A DNA stretch of 64,000 nt, taken from NCBI GenBank assembly GCA_014268975.2, contig CP077096.1:2517501-2581500 (forward strand), in the 5' to 3' direction. This stretch comes from Pseudomonas wayambapalatensis (GTDB taxonomy: Bacteria; Pseudomonadota; Gammaproteobacteria; Pseudomonadales; Pseudomonadaceae). This document shows positions 39,804-47,488 of the stretch, piece by piece. Below the pieces are notes generated by a model. That model saw only the letters and a program-made list of their open reading frames with translations, had not been told where the DNA came from and did no database searches. Numbering within the stretch: position 1 is the stretch's first letter; every line of letters starts with the position of its first letter. A program made the translations under genes and the position numbers.

Positions 39804-40877
39804 ATGGAATCCACCCTTACCCCGCAATCGCAAGCCCCAGCAGCGCAGGACACTGCGCTGCTGCCCACCTTCAGCAGTTCTGCTACGCACACCTCGGTCC
39901 AGGATCTGGCCCACTGGCAGTTGCTCGCCAGCGTGCTGTTCGATGTCGGTGCTCGCAGAGCCACGCCTTTTCGCACTTCCCTGACGGTCTACCACTTCAG
40001 TCGTTTTCTGTTTTGCAGCGGCCATCTGGACGCAGCCCGTTATCGGCGCGACAGCACCCGCCTGGGGTGGTGCGACCTCGATCACTATCTGTTGCACTTG
40101 CCACTGCAGCGTGGCCTGGCCTGCGCCAATGGCCTGCGGGTGCGCCCGTGGGACGTGGTGTTGCTCGATCTGGCGCAACCGGCCACGTTCAGCATGGCGG
40201 CCAGTGAGGGGATCAGCCTGCTCATACCGCGCACAGCGCTATCGCTGCTGTTGTTCGACGCCGGCCAGTTGCATGGCCTGGTGCTGCGTCGGGAGACGGC
40301 CGCCGGTATGTTGCTGGCGCGTCTGTTGTCGTCGCTGGAGGCCACCGCGCCGCAGCTGGGCATGGATGAAGCGCTACGTCTGGCCTTGCCGCTACTGGGG
40401 ATGGTCGCGGCCTGCCTGGCCAAGGCCATGGCTGGCCAGGCGCAGGCCCAGGTCGCAGGCCAGGCTGACCTGGGGCGTCGTGTACGCCTGCACATCGAAC
40501 GCAACCTGCACCGAGAAGACCTCACCCCGGCGGTGCTGGCCAAGGAAGTCGGCACTTCGCGCAGCCAGCTGTACCGCTCGTTCGAGCGCTTCGGCGGGGT
40601 GCGCCACTACCTGCTGCAACGCCGCCTGCGTCGCTGCCTGTTCGCCCTGTGCGACAGCACCAACGCCGGTCGTCGCATCGGCGACCTGGCCTACGACCAT
40701 GGCTTTGTCGACGAAACCCATTTCAGTCGCCTGTTCCGCAAGGCGTTCGGTCTCTCGCCGCGGGCTGCGCGTACGGCGCTGAACAATGGCGGCGTCTCGG
40801 GATTTTGCTGCCTGGTGCCGGCCAATGGCGAGCGGCCTGTGCTCGATCACTGGATCAGGGAACTGATCCATGGCTGA
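39804..40877 (+). CDS. AraC-family transcriptional regulator
   Basis: This 357-residue protein has an N-terminal cupin-like AraC ligand-binding domain of the type with HxxxxxL..GL (HLPLQRGLACANG, about 93). The C-terminal double helix-turn-helix is SRSQLYRSFERFGGVRHYL and RIGDLAYDHGFVDETHFSRL, then FRKAFGLSPRAAR. It stands 177 bases upstream of the DUF2589 cassette in the same direction, so it is a candidate regulator of it. Inducer is unknown. Confidence 0.9.
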   Translation: MESTLTPQSQAPAAQDTALLPTFSSSATHTSVQDLAHWQLLASVLFDVGARRATPFRTSLTVYHFSRFLFCSGHLDAARYRRDSTRLGWCDLDHYLLHLPLQRGLACANGLRVRPWDVVLLDLAQPATFSMAASEGISLLIPRTALSLLLFDAGQLHGLVLRRETAAGMLLARLLSSLEATAPQLGMDEALRLALPLLGMVAACLAKAMAGQAQAQVAGQADLGRRVRLHIERNLHREDLTPAVLAKEVGTSRSQLYRSFERFGGVRHYLLQRRLRRCLFALCDSTNAGRRIGDLAYDHGFVDETHFSRLFRKAFGLSPRAARTALNNGGVSGFCCLVPANGERPVLDHWIRELIHG

Positions 40878-41054
40878 GTGCACGGCCAGATGAACCTGGG
40901 ACGCACATCCAGGTTTTCGGGACGCCCATGCCGGGACGGCGCCTGTCACTGGCCATAACCTGAGCTCACCCACCCACAACAGGTGTCAGCCGCAGATGGC
41001 CCGTTCCCGAGACGGCCCGCGCCCGGCACCGACAATCGACAAGGAGCGTCTGTC

Positions 41055-41540
41055 GTGGCGAACCACTCCCTTCATCACTTGATCCAGAGCATTGCCGGTG
41101 CCGTGGCCGAGGCCCAGGACAAGATCCAGCGCTTCCAGATGGCGACCGTGCGCCAGTACTTCGATGACGACAACCGTCCGGTCAGTGTCGATGTGCGCCT
41201 GCCGCTGCAGTCGCCCGATGCCAAGGAGGGCGAGGAGCGCCTGGTACGGGTGCCCCTGCTGTCGCTGGTCGGCTCGCGTTTGCTGACCGTCAAGGACATG
41301 CAGATCGACTTCGAGGTCGGCCTGCATGCCGATGACCGTGAGCCGAGCGCTGCACAGGCCGGCGAGGTCGACCCCGACTCGCCGTGGCCGACCGATACAC
41401 ACACGCCTTTGAACGTCGATATGGGCGTTCGCCGAAATGGTGAAAGCGGGCCAGTGGCGCGCGTCACCCTCAGAGTCGAAACCCAGCCCTCGTCCGAGGG
41501 CATGGCGCGACTGATCCACAACCTCGATAAATTGATCTAG
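41055..41540 (+). CDS. DUF2589-family protein, locus 2, second-type subunit
   Basis: This 161-residue soluble protein starts at GTG 41055 with AAGGAG eight bases upstream. It is paralogous to the 3259-3867 product: N-terminal amphipathic helix, core VRVPLLSLV, then a charged middle and a C-terminal RLIHNLDKL helix. It lacks that protein's basic Pro-rich tail. Only ten bases separate it from the next DUF2589 gene, so the pair are co-expressed as at locus 1 but in the reverse gene order. Confidence 0.75.
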   Translation: MANHSLHHLIQSIAGAVAEAQDKIQRFQMATVRQYFDDDNRPVSVDVRLPLQSPDAKEGEERLVRVPLLSLVGSRLLTVKDMQIDFEVGLHADDREPSAAQAGEVDPDSPWPTDTHTPLNVDMGVRRNGESGPVARVTLRVETQPSSEGMARLIHNLDKLI

Positions 41541-41550
41541 GAGAGACGTC

Positions 41551-42150
41551 ATGTCTGACTTTGTTATGGGTAACCAATTCCGCGGCCTGCCGATGGCAGA
41601 CCTGATCGGTGCCCCCCTGAGCGCCGCCTGCGACGCTCAGGTCCGCTTGGCCAATGCCACCGCGAACTTCATCAAGGTGATTGGCTTCCTGCCCCCGGCC
41701 GACCCGGCCAACGCCGGCCCCAACGATGTCGGCGACATCCGCAACGTGTCGTTCCGCTACGACCGTTCGGCACCGACCGAAGACGATCCGGCCGCCATCG
41801 AAAAAGTCGAGCTGCAACTGCCGCTGCTGGCGGTGGTGAAGGTGCCCAACCTTGCGATCAACAAGGTGGACATCAGCTTCGACATGGAGGTGCGCAACTC
41901 CGAGCAGTCACGCGACACCGAAGACCGCTCCGGCAGCTTCTCCGCCGAGGCCAAGTTGGGCTGGGGGCCGTTCAGCGCCAAGGTCAACGTGTCCGGTTCG
42001 GTGGCCTCGCACAAGGAGAACACCCGTTCCACCGACCAGTCGGCGAAGTACCACGTCGAGGTCCATGCCGTGGACGATGGCATGCCTGAAGGCCTGGCGC
42101 GGGTGATGGACATCATCGCCCAGTCGGTTACGCCCAAGATCGCCGCGTGA
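41551..42150 (+). CDS. DUF2589-family protein, locus 2, first-type subunit
   Basis: This 199-residue protein without signal or membrane segment is paralogous to the 3947-4588 product. The shared blocks are LPMADLIGAPL (about 12-22), LPLLAVVKVPNLAINKVDI and KLGWGPFSAKVNVSGSVAS (about 132-150), followed by K.NTRSTD. It lacks the low-complexity C-terminal tail of the locus 1 protein. The ATG at 41551 has GAGAG upstream. Probably a subunit of a homo- or hetero-oligomer; function unknown. Confidence 0.82.
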   Translation: MSDFVMGNQFRGLPMADLIGAPLSAACDAQVRLANATANFIKVIGFLPPADPANAGPNDVGDIRNVSFRYDRSAPTEDDPAAIEKVELQLPLLAVVKVPNLAINKVDISFDMEVRNSEQSRDTEDRSGSFSAEAKLGWGPFSAKVNVSGSVASHKENTRSTDQSAKYHVEVHAVDDGMPEGLARVMDIIAQSVTPKIAA

Positions 42151-42243
42151 TGCGCGGATGTCTTGAGCGACACGCTGGCGAGGGATGGGCCTGATCCGCA
42201 GGCCGACGCTGGCAACCAGTTTTTCCGGAGAGGGAATGCCGTG

Positions 42244-42516
42244 ATGTTTGATTTGACGGATGTTGGATATGTGAAGCGCATCGTGGTCGGCAGCCTCGAT
42301 CCGGAAAAGCTGACCCCGGAGGAGGCGGTCGAGGCACAGGCCGCATTGCTCAACCGCTGCCTGAGCGGCACGCCGCGCGGGCGGGTGCTGGGCATCGAGA
42401 AGAGCTTCAAGCTGCTCAACATCGGCGAGCACCAGGTCGTGCTGCAGGCATTGACCTACCACGTCGGTTTCGCCCGCAGGCCCTACTGGCTGACGGACGA
42501 GGCGGAGCAATCGTGA
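42244..42516 (+). CDS. Small protein of unknown function in the DUF2589 cassette
   Basis: This 90-residue soluble protein has the sequence theme KRIVVGSLDPEKLTPEEAVE, then a C-terminal beta strand region (HQVVLQALTYHVGF). A GTG at 42241 next to ATG 42244 is an equally good start (GGAGAGG lies upstream). The stop overlaps the next gene. No homology is recognised; conservation with the cassette would support a role. Confidence 0.68.
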   Translation: MFDLTDVGYVKRIVVGSLDPEKLTPEEAVEAQAALLNRCLSGTPRGRVLGIEKSFKLLNIGEHQVVLQALTYHVGFARRPYWLTDEAEQS

Positions 42517-42815
42517 TGGGCAGCCTGGAACAGTTCGTGATGGCGCTGGGCGCCGAGATGCAGCGTGCGCAGCAGGCCTGCAATCGACTATGGCCGGGCA
42601 CCCAGGTGGCTTCGTTGAGCCTGGTGCTGGACGCCACGGTGGAGCCGGTCGGGGACGGTCTGGCGTTGCGTGTCGGCGGTACGCCTGCACGCGGACGGGG
42701 CAGTCATGCGTTGAGCATCGAGGTGCCGGGCTATGGCAACGAGGCCATCGTCGTGCGCGTGGATGGCGAGCTGCTGGGGATTTACAGGAGGCCAGGCGAT
42801 GAGCAGGCGCAATGA
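42513..42815 (+). CDS. Small protein of unknown function in the DUF2589 cassette
   Basis: This 100-residue soluble protein begins with a helix (LEQFVMALGAEMQRAQQACN, about 5-24), then a beta-rich part with ALRVGGTPARGRG and IVVRVDGELLGIYRR. The start is GTG 42513, overlapping the previous stop, or ATG 42516. Its 3' end overlaps the next gene by 17 bases. Translational coupling on both sides indicates it acts with its neighbours. No family recognised. Confidence 0.66.
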   Translation: MMGSLEQFVMALGAEMQRAQQACNRLWPGTQVASLSLVLDATVEPVGDGLALRVGGTPARGRGSHALSIEVPGYGNEAIVVRVDGELLGIYRRPGDEQAQ

Positions 42816-43032
42816 CCGTTCGATGCTGTTGGTTCTATCCCCGGAGGAGGGCAGTGCCTTGAAATCGATCATCGATCTGAAGTCGGTTCGCAGCCGCAGG
42901 ATGTCCGGCCCCAGGCGACTGGTGATCGGCATCGCTGCCGGCCTGCTGGTAGCGCTGATGGCACTGGGCCTGGTGCGTCCGGAGTTGGCGATCGCCATCG
43001 CCGAATGGGCGGGCTTGCTGTTGGCGTTCTGA
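42799..43032 (+). CDS. Small single-span membrane protein in the DUF2589 cassette
   Basis: This 77-residue protein has a basic N-terminal half (KSVRSRRMSGPRR) and one or two closely spaced hydrophobic segments at about 40-60 and 64-77 (LVIGIAAGLLVALMALGLV; IAIAEWAGLLLAF). That pattern predicts an inner-membrane protein with a cytoplasmic basic region. CAGGAG lies eight bases ahead of ATG 42799. Size and shape resemble a holin-like or anchor protein, which would fit the nearby peptidoglycan hydrolase; this is inference. Confidence 0.66.
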   Translation: MSRRNDRSMLLVLSPEEGSALKSIIDLKSVRSRRMSGPRRLVIGIAAGLLVALMALGLVRPELAIAIAEWAGLLLAF

Positions 43033-43064
43033 ACATGTGCATTCATTCAACAAGGAGAGTCGAG

Positions 43065-43445
43065 ATGAAATCCACCCTTGCAACACTGGCTGGTGCACTG
43101 GCACTGGCGACACTGCTGCCGGCGTTTGCCGAGCAGAAATTCGTCGGGCATTTCGAGACCGACGACGAGTTGCTCGACCTGATACTGGTCATTCCCGACG
43201 AGGGACGTGAAGGGAAAGGCCGACTGCGCATCGATACCTGGTCGTGCAATCTGGAGTTGGGCTCGCCATCCCGGATCGCCGATGCCATTCGCTACCCCAT
43301 CACCAAGGCCGATGCTGGCTACTGCGCCGCGCTGGACAAGGGCTACGTGCTCGGTTGGCCGGTCGGCAACGATCTTCAGGTCCAGGTGTTCAGCCGCAAC
43401 AAGAAGGACAGGTTCGGCGCTCGCCTGACCCTCGTTCGCAAGTAG
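43065..43445 (+). CDS. Small exported protein of unknown function
   Basis: This 126-residue protein has a clear Sec signal peptide (MKSTLATLAGALALATLLPAFA, cleavage before EQKF). The mature part of about 104 residues has two Cys (in TWSCNLE and AGYCAAL) that could form a disulfide. The rest is strand-rich and polar. It lies between the small membrane protein and the GH19 gene. No family recognised; periplasmic or secreted. Confidence 0.7.
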   Translation: MKSTLATLAGALALATLLPAFAEQKFVGHFETDDELLDLILVIPDEGREGKGRLRIDTWSCNLELGSPSRIADAIRYPITKADAGYCAALDKGYVLGWPVGNDLQVQVFSRNKKDRFGARLTLVRK

Positions 43446-43548
43446 CGGCCAGACCCGCTCGACCCACCGCAATCCCTATCGAAACCAGCGCAAGGCAGGC
43501 AATCGCCGTCGCCGACGGGAAAGTCGTGCCCGCTGCAAGGAGGCAAGC

Positions 43549-44331
43549 ATGTGCATCAAACAATCGGTTGGTGAAGGTGGCAACAACGACAAGGGCGATG
43601 TCCGCACCCTGCAGTTGTTGCTCAACATGAACAGCGGGCGCGGCGAATTCGTCTGTGCCCTGGTTACCGACGGGCTCTGGGGGCCGGGCTCGCGCACGGC
43701 CCTGAAGCGCTACCAGGAACTCCAGGGCATTGCCCAGAGCAAGACGGTCAGCGCCAACGACAACACCCTGAACGCCCTGCGCGCAGGCCTGCCGTCGACG
43801 ATCGGCACGGCGACCTTGTGGGCGGTGCTGATCCATGCGACCGGCGCCAAGGTCGAGGCGTTTCGACAGCCCATCCTCGATGTGTTCGCTCGCTACAAGA
43901 TCGACACGCCACTGCGCCAGGCGCACTTCCTGGCGCAGATCGCTCATGAAAGCGGGTGCCTGCTCTACACCGAGGAAATCGCCAGCGGCAGCGCCTATGA
44001 AGGGCGCAAGGACCTGGGCAACACCCAGTCGGGCGACGGCAAGCGTTTCAAGGGACGAGGCCTGATCCAGCTGACCGGGCGGGCCAACTACCGCCAGTAC
44101 GGCCAGGCCTGCGGGCGCGACTTCGAACTCAAGGATGCGCCCACCCTGGTCAGTACCGACCCGTTCCTGGCGGTGGATGTCGCGGGCTGGTTCTGGGACA
44201 GCCGCAAGCTCAACACCTACGCCGACAAAGACGACGTGAAGGAAGTCACCCGCCGCATCAACGGCGGCTTCAACGGCCTCGACGACCGCATCGCCTACCT
44301 GACCCGCGCCAAGTGGCTGCTGGGGCTGTGA
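43549..44331 (+). CDS. GH19 (chitinase/lysozyme-like) peptidoglycan hydrolase with N-terminal binding domain
   Basis: This 260-residue protein has at residues about 8-75 a peptidoglycan-binding-like repeat (GDVRTLQLLLN, DGLWGPGSRTALKRYQELQ). A GH19 catalytic domain follows. The catalytic Glu is probably in AQIAHESG (about 131-138) with a second Glu in YEGRKDLGN (about 155); GRGLIQLTGRANYRQYG and NGGFNGLDDR are typical GH19 phage-endolysin and chitinase signatures. There is no signal peptide, so like an endolysin it needs a holin, a secretion device or cell lysis. Likely substrate is peptidoglycan, not chitin. Confidence 0.85.
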   Translation: MCIKQSVGEGGNNDKGDVRTLQLLLNMNSGRGEFVCALVTDGLWGPGSRTALKRYQELQGIAQSKTVSANDNTLNALRAGLPSTIGTATLWAVLIHATGAKVEAFRQPILDVFARYKIDTPLRQAHFLAQIAHESGCLLYTEEIASGSAYEGRKDLGNTQSGDGKRFKGRGLIQLTGRANYRQYGQACGRDFELKDAPTLVSTDPFLAVDVAGWFWDSRKLNTYADKDDVKEVTRRINGGFNGLDDRIAYLTRAKWLLGL

Positions 44332-44397
44332 CCGCTTTGCCGGGTACTCGCCCGAGCAACGCATCAATGATTCAACCCAACGAAAAGGAGCTTCACG

Positions 44398-44925
44398 ATG
44401 AACAAGCGTATTGTCAGAAACTGCACACGCCTGGCCCTGGTCAGCCTGGTGACCCTGGCCGGCATCGGTGCCGCCCAGGCCGACCCGACCTGCAGCAAGG
44501 GAATCCTGGCCGGCACCCCGCGGATCAATGCCCAGCACATCTTCTGCGGTGAGGTCAGCGCACCTGACGTTGCCAAGGGCTTCCACAGCCGTCCGGGCGG
44601 GATCAACCCCGACAGCGTCAGCAATGCACCGGCCGGAACGCACGGCGCGGGTGATATCTACACCTTGAAGAACTTCACCATCGCCGAGGGTGCCAGAAGC
44701 GGGACGAAGAGCATTTCCACGATGTTCCCCGATCGCTGCACCGAGACCCAGGTGATCGCGGCGGTGCGCAATGCCTACGCCACCAAGGTCCAGGATGCCT
44801 CGAACAAGAGCAAGTATGTGGGCTCGTCGGGGACCGAGTGCCAGAAGGGCACACCGGCCGCTGCGTTCGATATCGTGTTCTATTTGAACGGCGATCTGAT
44901 CAATACCGCCTATCCTAAACCCTGA
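44398..44925 (+). CDS. Exported EndoU-type nuclease (candidate toxin)
   Basis: This 175-residue protein has a Sec signal peptide ending near GAAQA (about residue 28). The mature part matches the bacterial EndoU nuclease pattern: His47 in QHIFCGE, His63 in GFHSRPGG and a C-terminal K..STMFP motif (Lys104, Ser107-Pro111). These form the catalytic His-His-Lys/Ser set of EndoU RNases. Four Cys (32, 50, 114, 148) could form two disulfides, which suits export. EndoU domains are common as toxins at the C-terminus of CDI and polymorphic toxins; a stand-alone secreted form is less usual. The gene has AAAAGGAG upstream. Confidence 0.78.
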   Translation: MNKRIVRNCTRLALVSLVTLAGIGAAQADPTCSKGILAGTPRINAQHIFCGEVSAPDVAKGFHSRPGGINPDSVSNAPAGTHGAGDIYTLKNFTIAEGARSGTKSISTMFPDRCTETQVIAAVRNAYATKVQDASNKSKYVGSSGTECQKGTPAAAFDIVFYLNGDLINTAYPKP

Positions 44926-44937
44926 TTGCATCCACTC

Positions 44938-44975
44938 GTCGCCACGGGGCAGGTACCCGTGGCGACCGTTTTTTT
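44938..44975 (+). terminator. Rho-independent terminator after the EndoU gene
   Basis: Arms GTCGCCACGGG (44938-44948) and CCCGTGGCGAC (44956-44966) are perfect, with a seven-base loop, followed by a T7 tract (44969-44975). It stands between the nuclease gene and the small gene at 44998, so the latter must depend on read-through or its own promoter. Confidence 0.9.
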
Positions 44976-44997
44976 ACCGTGCGACAGGAGTACGCCC

Positions 44998-45246
44998 ATG
45001 ACCGTTTCCGATGGCTTGCAGGCATTCATCGCCGAAGAGTTGACTCGCGAAAGCATCGATACCCTGCTGGAAAAGGCAGAGGCCGTGCGCTACGGATCGG
45101 CCGATGTCACCTACAGTGGCAACGCCTTCCTGGTGACTTTCGAGGCGGACACCGCTGTGCTGCGCCATCACCACGTGGCTGACTGGCCGGTAGTGCGGGT
45201 TCCACTGGCCGAGTTCATTCAGCGCTTGCGCGAGTGGGCCGAGTAG
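44998..45246 (+). CDS. Small acidic protein, candidate EndoU immunity protein
   Basis: This 82-residue cytoplasmic protein is strongly acidic, with two helices (DGLQAFIAEELTRESIDTLLEKAE) flanking a strand-rich centre and a final helix (FIQRLREWAE). GACAGGAG precedes the ATG. Position directly after a nuclease toxin gene, small size and charge fit an immunity protein for a basic RNase, but no family is recognised and a terminator intervenes. The assignment is context only. Confidence 0.55.
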   Translation: MTVSDGLQAFIAEELTRESIDTLLEKAEAVRYGSADVTYSGNAFLVTFEADTAVLRHHHVADWPVVRVPLAEFIQRLREWAE

Positions 45247-45336
45247 GGTGATCCGAGAGCGTTTCATGCGATGATGGCCAGCCGCTTTTAGCCGGGACAC
45301 CCCAAGCACAGGGCGGCTGCCTTCGACCAACCATGG

Positions 45337-46170
45337 ATGATCATCGTGTTCAAACCGCTACTCCCTCTCGCCCTGAGCGCCCTGTTCCTGGGCGGCTGTG
45401 CCGGCCACTCGCCGAGCAAAGACCAGGTTTCCCTGCGCACCGACAAGGGTGCGATCGTCGGTATCTGGGCGATGATGCCGCTGAAGAACGGCATCGCCAA
45501 CGTCGCCGAATACAAGGCTGACGGCAAGGTGCTGCTGCACCCGTTCAACTGCGCCGAGCCCAAGACCCAGGCCGTAGAAGTCTCCGACTACAAGGTCGCG
45601 GAGGACGGCAGTTCGATCCACGTTCAGTCCGAGGCGCGTGCGTTCGACCTGAAGGTCTTGGGTTTTGCCCCGAAGGTCATGATGTTGAGCATGCCGGTCG
45701 CCGATGCCCAGCTCACCTTCCTCTACCGCAAGGTCGAGCAGGTGGCGCCGCTGTGTGACCTGTACGTCGATACCAAGGGCGAGACTGCGCGGCGCACGCC
45801 GTTTCAGGCAAGTGACTTCACCCCGGCGCCGGCGGTGCCAGCCCATGCGGGGCTGGAGCGCTATATCGGCAAGTGGGCGAGCAAGGCCGGGGCGGTGCAG
45901 ATCGAGGTCGTGCGTGACGCCAGCGGCGTCTACCTCTATCACCGCCCGGACGAGAACTGGCACTACCTGTACAACAACGTGCGCTGGACCGGCGATACCC
46001 TGGCCTTCAACAGCTACGCCTACACCGAGAAGCCGGCGCTGTTCCGCCATCCCTACCACAAGACCAATACGCCCATGACCCTGGAGCCGCTGGAAAACGG
46101 CCAGGTGCGCATGACCTACCTGATCGACGGCAAGCGTTTCGACAGCCTGCTGCAACGGACCAAGGACTGA
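45337..46170 (+). CDS. Lipoprotein of unknown function
   Basis: This 277-residue protein has a lipobox LFLGGC at about 17-22 and Ser/Pro after the Cys, so it is probably outer-membrane anchored. The rest has a repeat of two similar halves (GIWAMMPLKNG near the start; YIGKWASKAGA near 170) ending in MTYLIDGKRF, suggesting two lipocalin-like or beta-rich domains. GTG 45346 is a possible later start. It is transcribed away from the cassette and closed by a hairpin at 46178. Function is unknown. Confidence 0.72.
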   Translation: MIIVFKPLLPLALSALFLGGCAGHSPSKDQVSLRTDKGAIVGIWAMMPLKNGIANVAEYKADGKVLLHPFNCAEPKTQAVEVSDYKVAEDGSSIHVQSEARAFDLKVLGFAPKVMMLSMPVADAQLTFLYRKVEQVAPLCDLYVDTKGETARRTPFQASDFTPAPAVPAHAGLERYIGKWASKAGAVQIEVVRDASGVYLYHRPDENWHYLYNNVRWTGDTLAFNSYAYTEKPALFRHPYHKTNTPMTLEPLENGQVRMTYLIDGKRFDSLLQRTKD

Positions 46171-46177
46171 GCCGAAG

Positions 46178-46220
46178 CCTGTAGAGGTGGGCCTCCATCA
46201 TGGCGGCCTGTCTCTACAGG
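46178..46220 (+). terminator. Hairpin after the lipoprotein gene
   Basis: Arms CCTGTAGAG (46178-46186) and CTCTACAGG (46212-46220) enclose a second imperfect stem. The following 70 bases are strongly AT-rich and lead into the pseudogene's promoter region. No T-tract immediately follows, so efficiency is uncertain. Confidence 0.5.
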
Positions 46221-46334
46221 GTTATGACTTATAAAATAATTTGCATATTAGTTTATTGCTAAAATAAATTTAATTTATTTATACCGACTCGGTACAGTCA
46301 GTGCTCCAGCGCACGTCCACCCCCGAGGAGCGCC

Positions 46335-46659
46335 ATGCCGATCCGTTCCCGCCTTCTGCCGATTGCCGCCAGCCTGCTGCTGGCAACCCAGGTCTTTGCC
46401 GCCGAGCGCCTGACCCTGCGCATCGGTGACCAGAAGGGCAACATGCGCGCCCAGCTCGAAGCTGCCGATGCACTGCGCGACCTGCCCTACGACATCCACT
46501 GGGCCGAGTTTCCGGCCGCCGCACTGGCAGGGGAGCGATGAGCACACCGTGGCCCAGCAGCAGGAGACCGCCGACTTCTACCACGCCCATGGCCTGATGA
46601 CGCAACGGCTGGACGTTACCCCAACCTTCGCCAAGGGTTTCAGCGTACCTGCCGACTGA
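46335..46659 (+). pseudogene. Internally deleted sulfonate/nitrate-type ABC binding-protein gene
   Basis: The first part encodes an intact signal peptide (ending QVFAAE) and the start of an SsuA/TauA-like protein (LTLRIGDQKGNMRAQLEAAD, then DLPYDIHWAEFPAAA). After about 68 residues the frame hits a stop. The C-terminal end of the same kind of protein (QQETADFYHAHGLM, then DVTPTFAKGF) follows in another frame up to 46659. A normal protein has about 310 residues, so some 200 are deleted. It is non-functional as it stands. Confidence 0.78.
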
Positions 46660-46674
46660 GGCACGCGGCGAGGT

Positions 46675-47379
46675 TCATACCCCTCGGGTCAGTCCGCCAT
46701 CGACCTTGATGTTCTGCCCGGTGATGTAGGCCGCGCCTTCGCTGGCCAGGAAGGCAATGGTCGCGGCGATTTCCTCGCTCTTGCCGTAGCGCTTGAGTGG
46801 CACGCTGTCGCGGCGCTGCTCGGTGGCCGGCAGGCTGTCGATCCAGCCGGGCAGGACGTTGTTGATCCGCACGTTATCCTTGGCATAGGTGTCGGCGAAG
46901 ATCTTGCTGAAGGCTGCAAGGCCGGCACGGAACACGGCCGAGGTCGGGAACAGGTCGCTGGGTTCGAAGGCCCAGGCGGTGGAGATGTTGATGATCACGC
47001 CGCTTTGCTGTTTCTGCATGGTCGGGGTGACCAGGCGGGTCGGGCGAATGACATTGAGCAGATAGGTGTCCATGCCCTTGTGCCAGTCGTCGTCGCTGAT
47101 TTCCAGGATCGGCGCGCGCGGGCCATGGCCTGCGCTGTTGACCAGTACGTCGATGCGCCCCCATTTCTCCAGCACGGTGCCGACCAAGCGTTGCAGGTCG
47201 TCGTTGGACTGGTTGCTGCCGGTCACGCCGATGCCACCCAGTTCGCTGGCCAGGGCCTCGCCCTTGCCCGATGAAGACAGGATTGCCACCTTAAATCCGT
47301 CTGCGGCCAGGCGCCGCGCCGCGGCTGCACCCATGCCGCTACCGCCGGCGGTGATGATCGCTACTTTTTCTACTGACAT
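46675..47379 (-). CDS. Short-chain dehydrogenase/reductase-like protein lacking the YxxxK pair
   Basis: This 234-residue Rossmann protein has the cofactor motif TAGGSGMG near 10-17 and NSAG near 85 (the NNAG motif). The Ser of the catalytic triad is visible (NISTAWAF). Where YSASKAGL is expected the sequence reads SAVFRAGL, so Tyr is Ser and Lys is Arg. It may bind NAD(P) without normal dehydrogenase activity or act on another chemistry. The C-terminal GQNIKVDGG is typical of SDRs. Monocistronic. Confidence 0.82.
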   Translation of the reverse strand: MSVEKVAIITAGGSGMGAAAARRLAADGFKVAILSSSGKGEALASELGGIGVTGSNQSNDDLQRLVGTVLEKWGRIDVLVNSAGHGPRAPILEISDDDWHKGMDTYLLNVIRPTRLVTPTMQKQQSGVIINISTAWAFEPSDLFPTSAVFRAGLAAFSKIFADTYAKDNVRINNVLPGWIDSLPATEQRRDSVPLKRYGKSEEIAATIAFLASEGAAYITGQNIKVDGGLTRGV

Positions 47380-47488
47380 GTGACCTCCAATGGAATGCTT
47401 GGCTGATGTGATGGGATCAGCCTAGCACCCGTGCGCCGCTGGCAGGGAGGCAGCAGGGGCTTGTCGATTCAGTAGAAAATCTATTGCC

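Noticed and set aside
46221..46334. AT-rich block considered as an insertion sequence end
   Set aside because: No inverted repeats or transposase fragments; it looks like an ordinary upstream region of the pseudogene.
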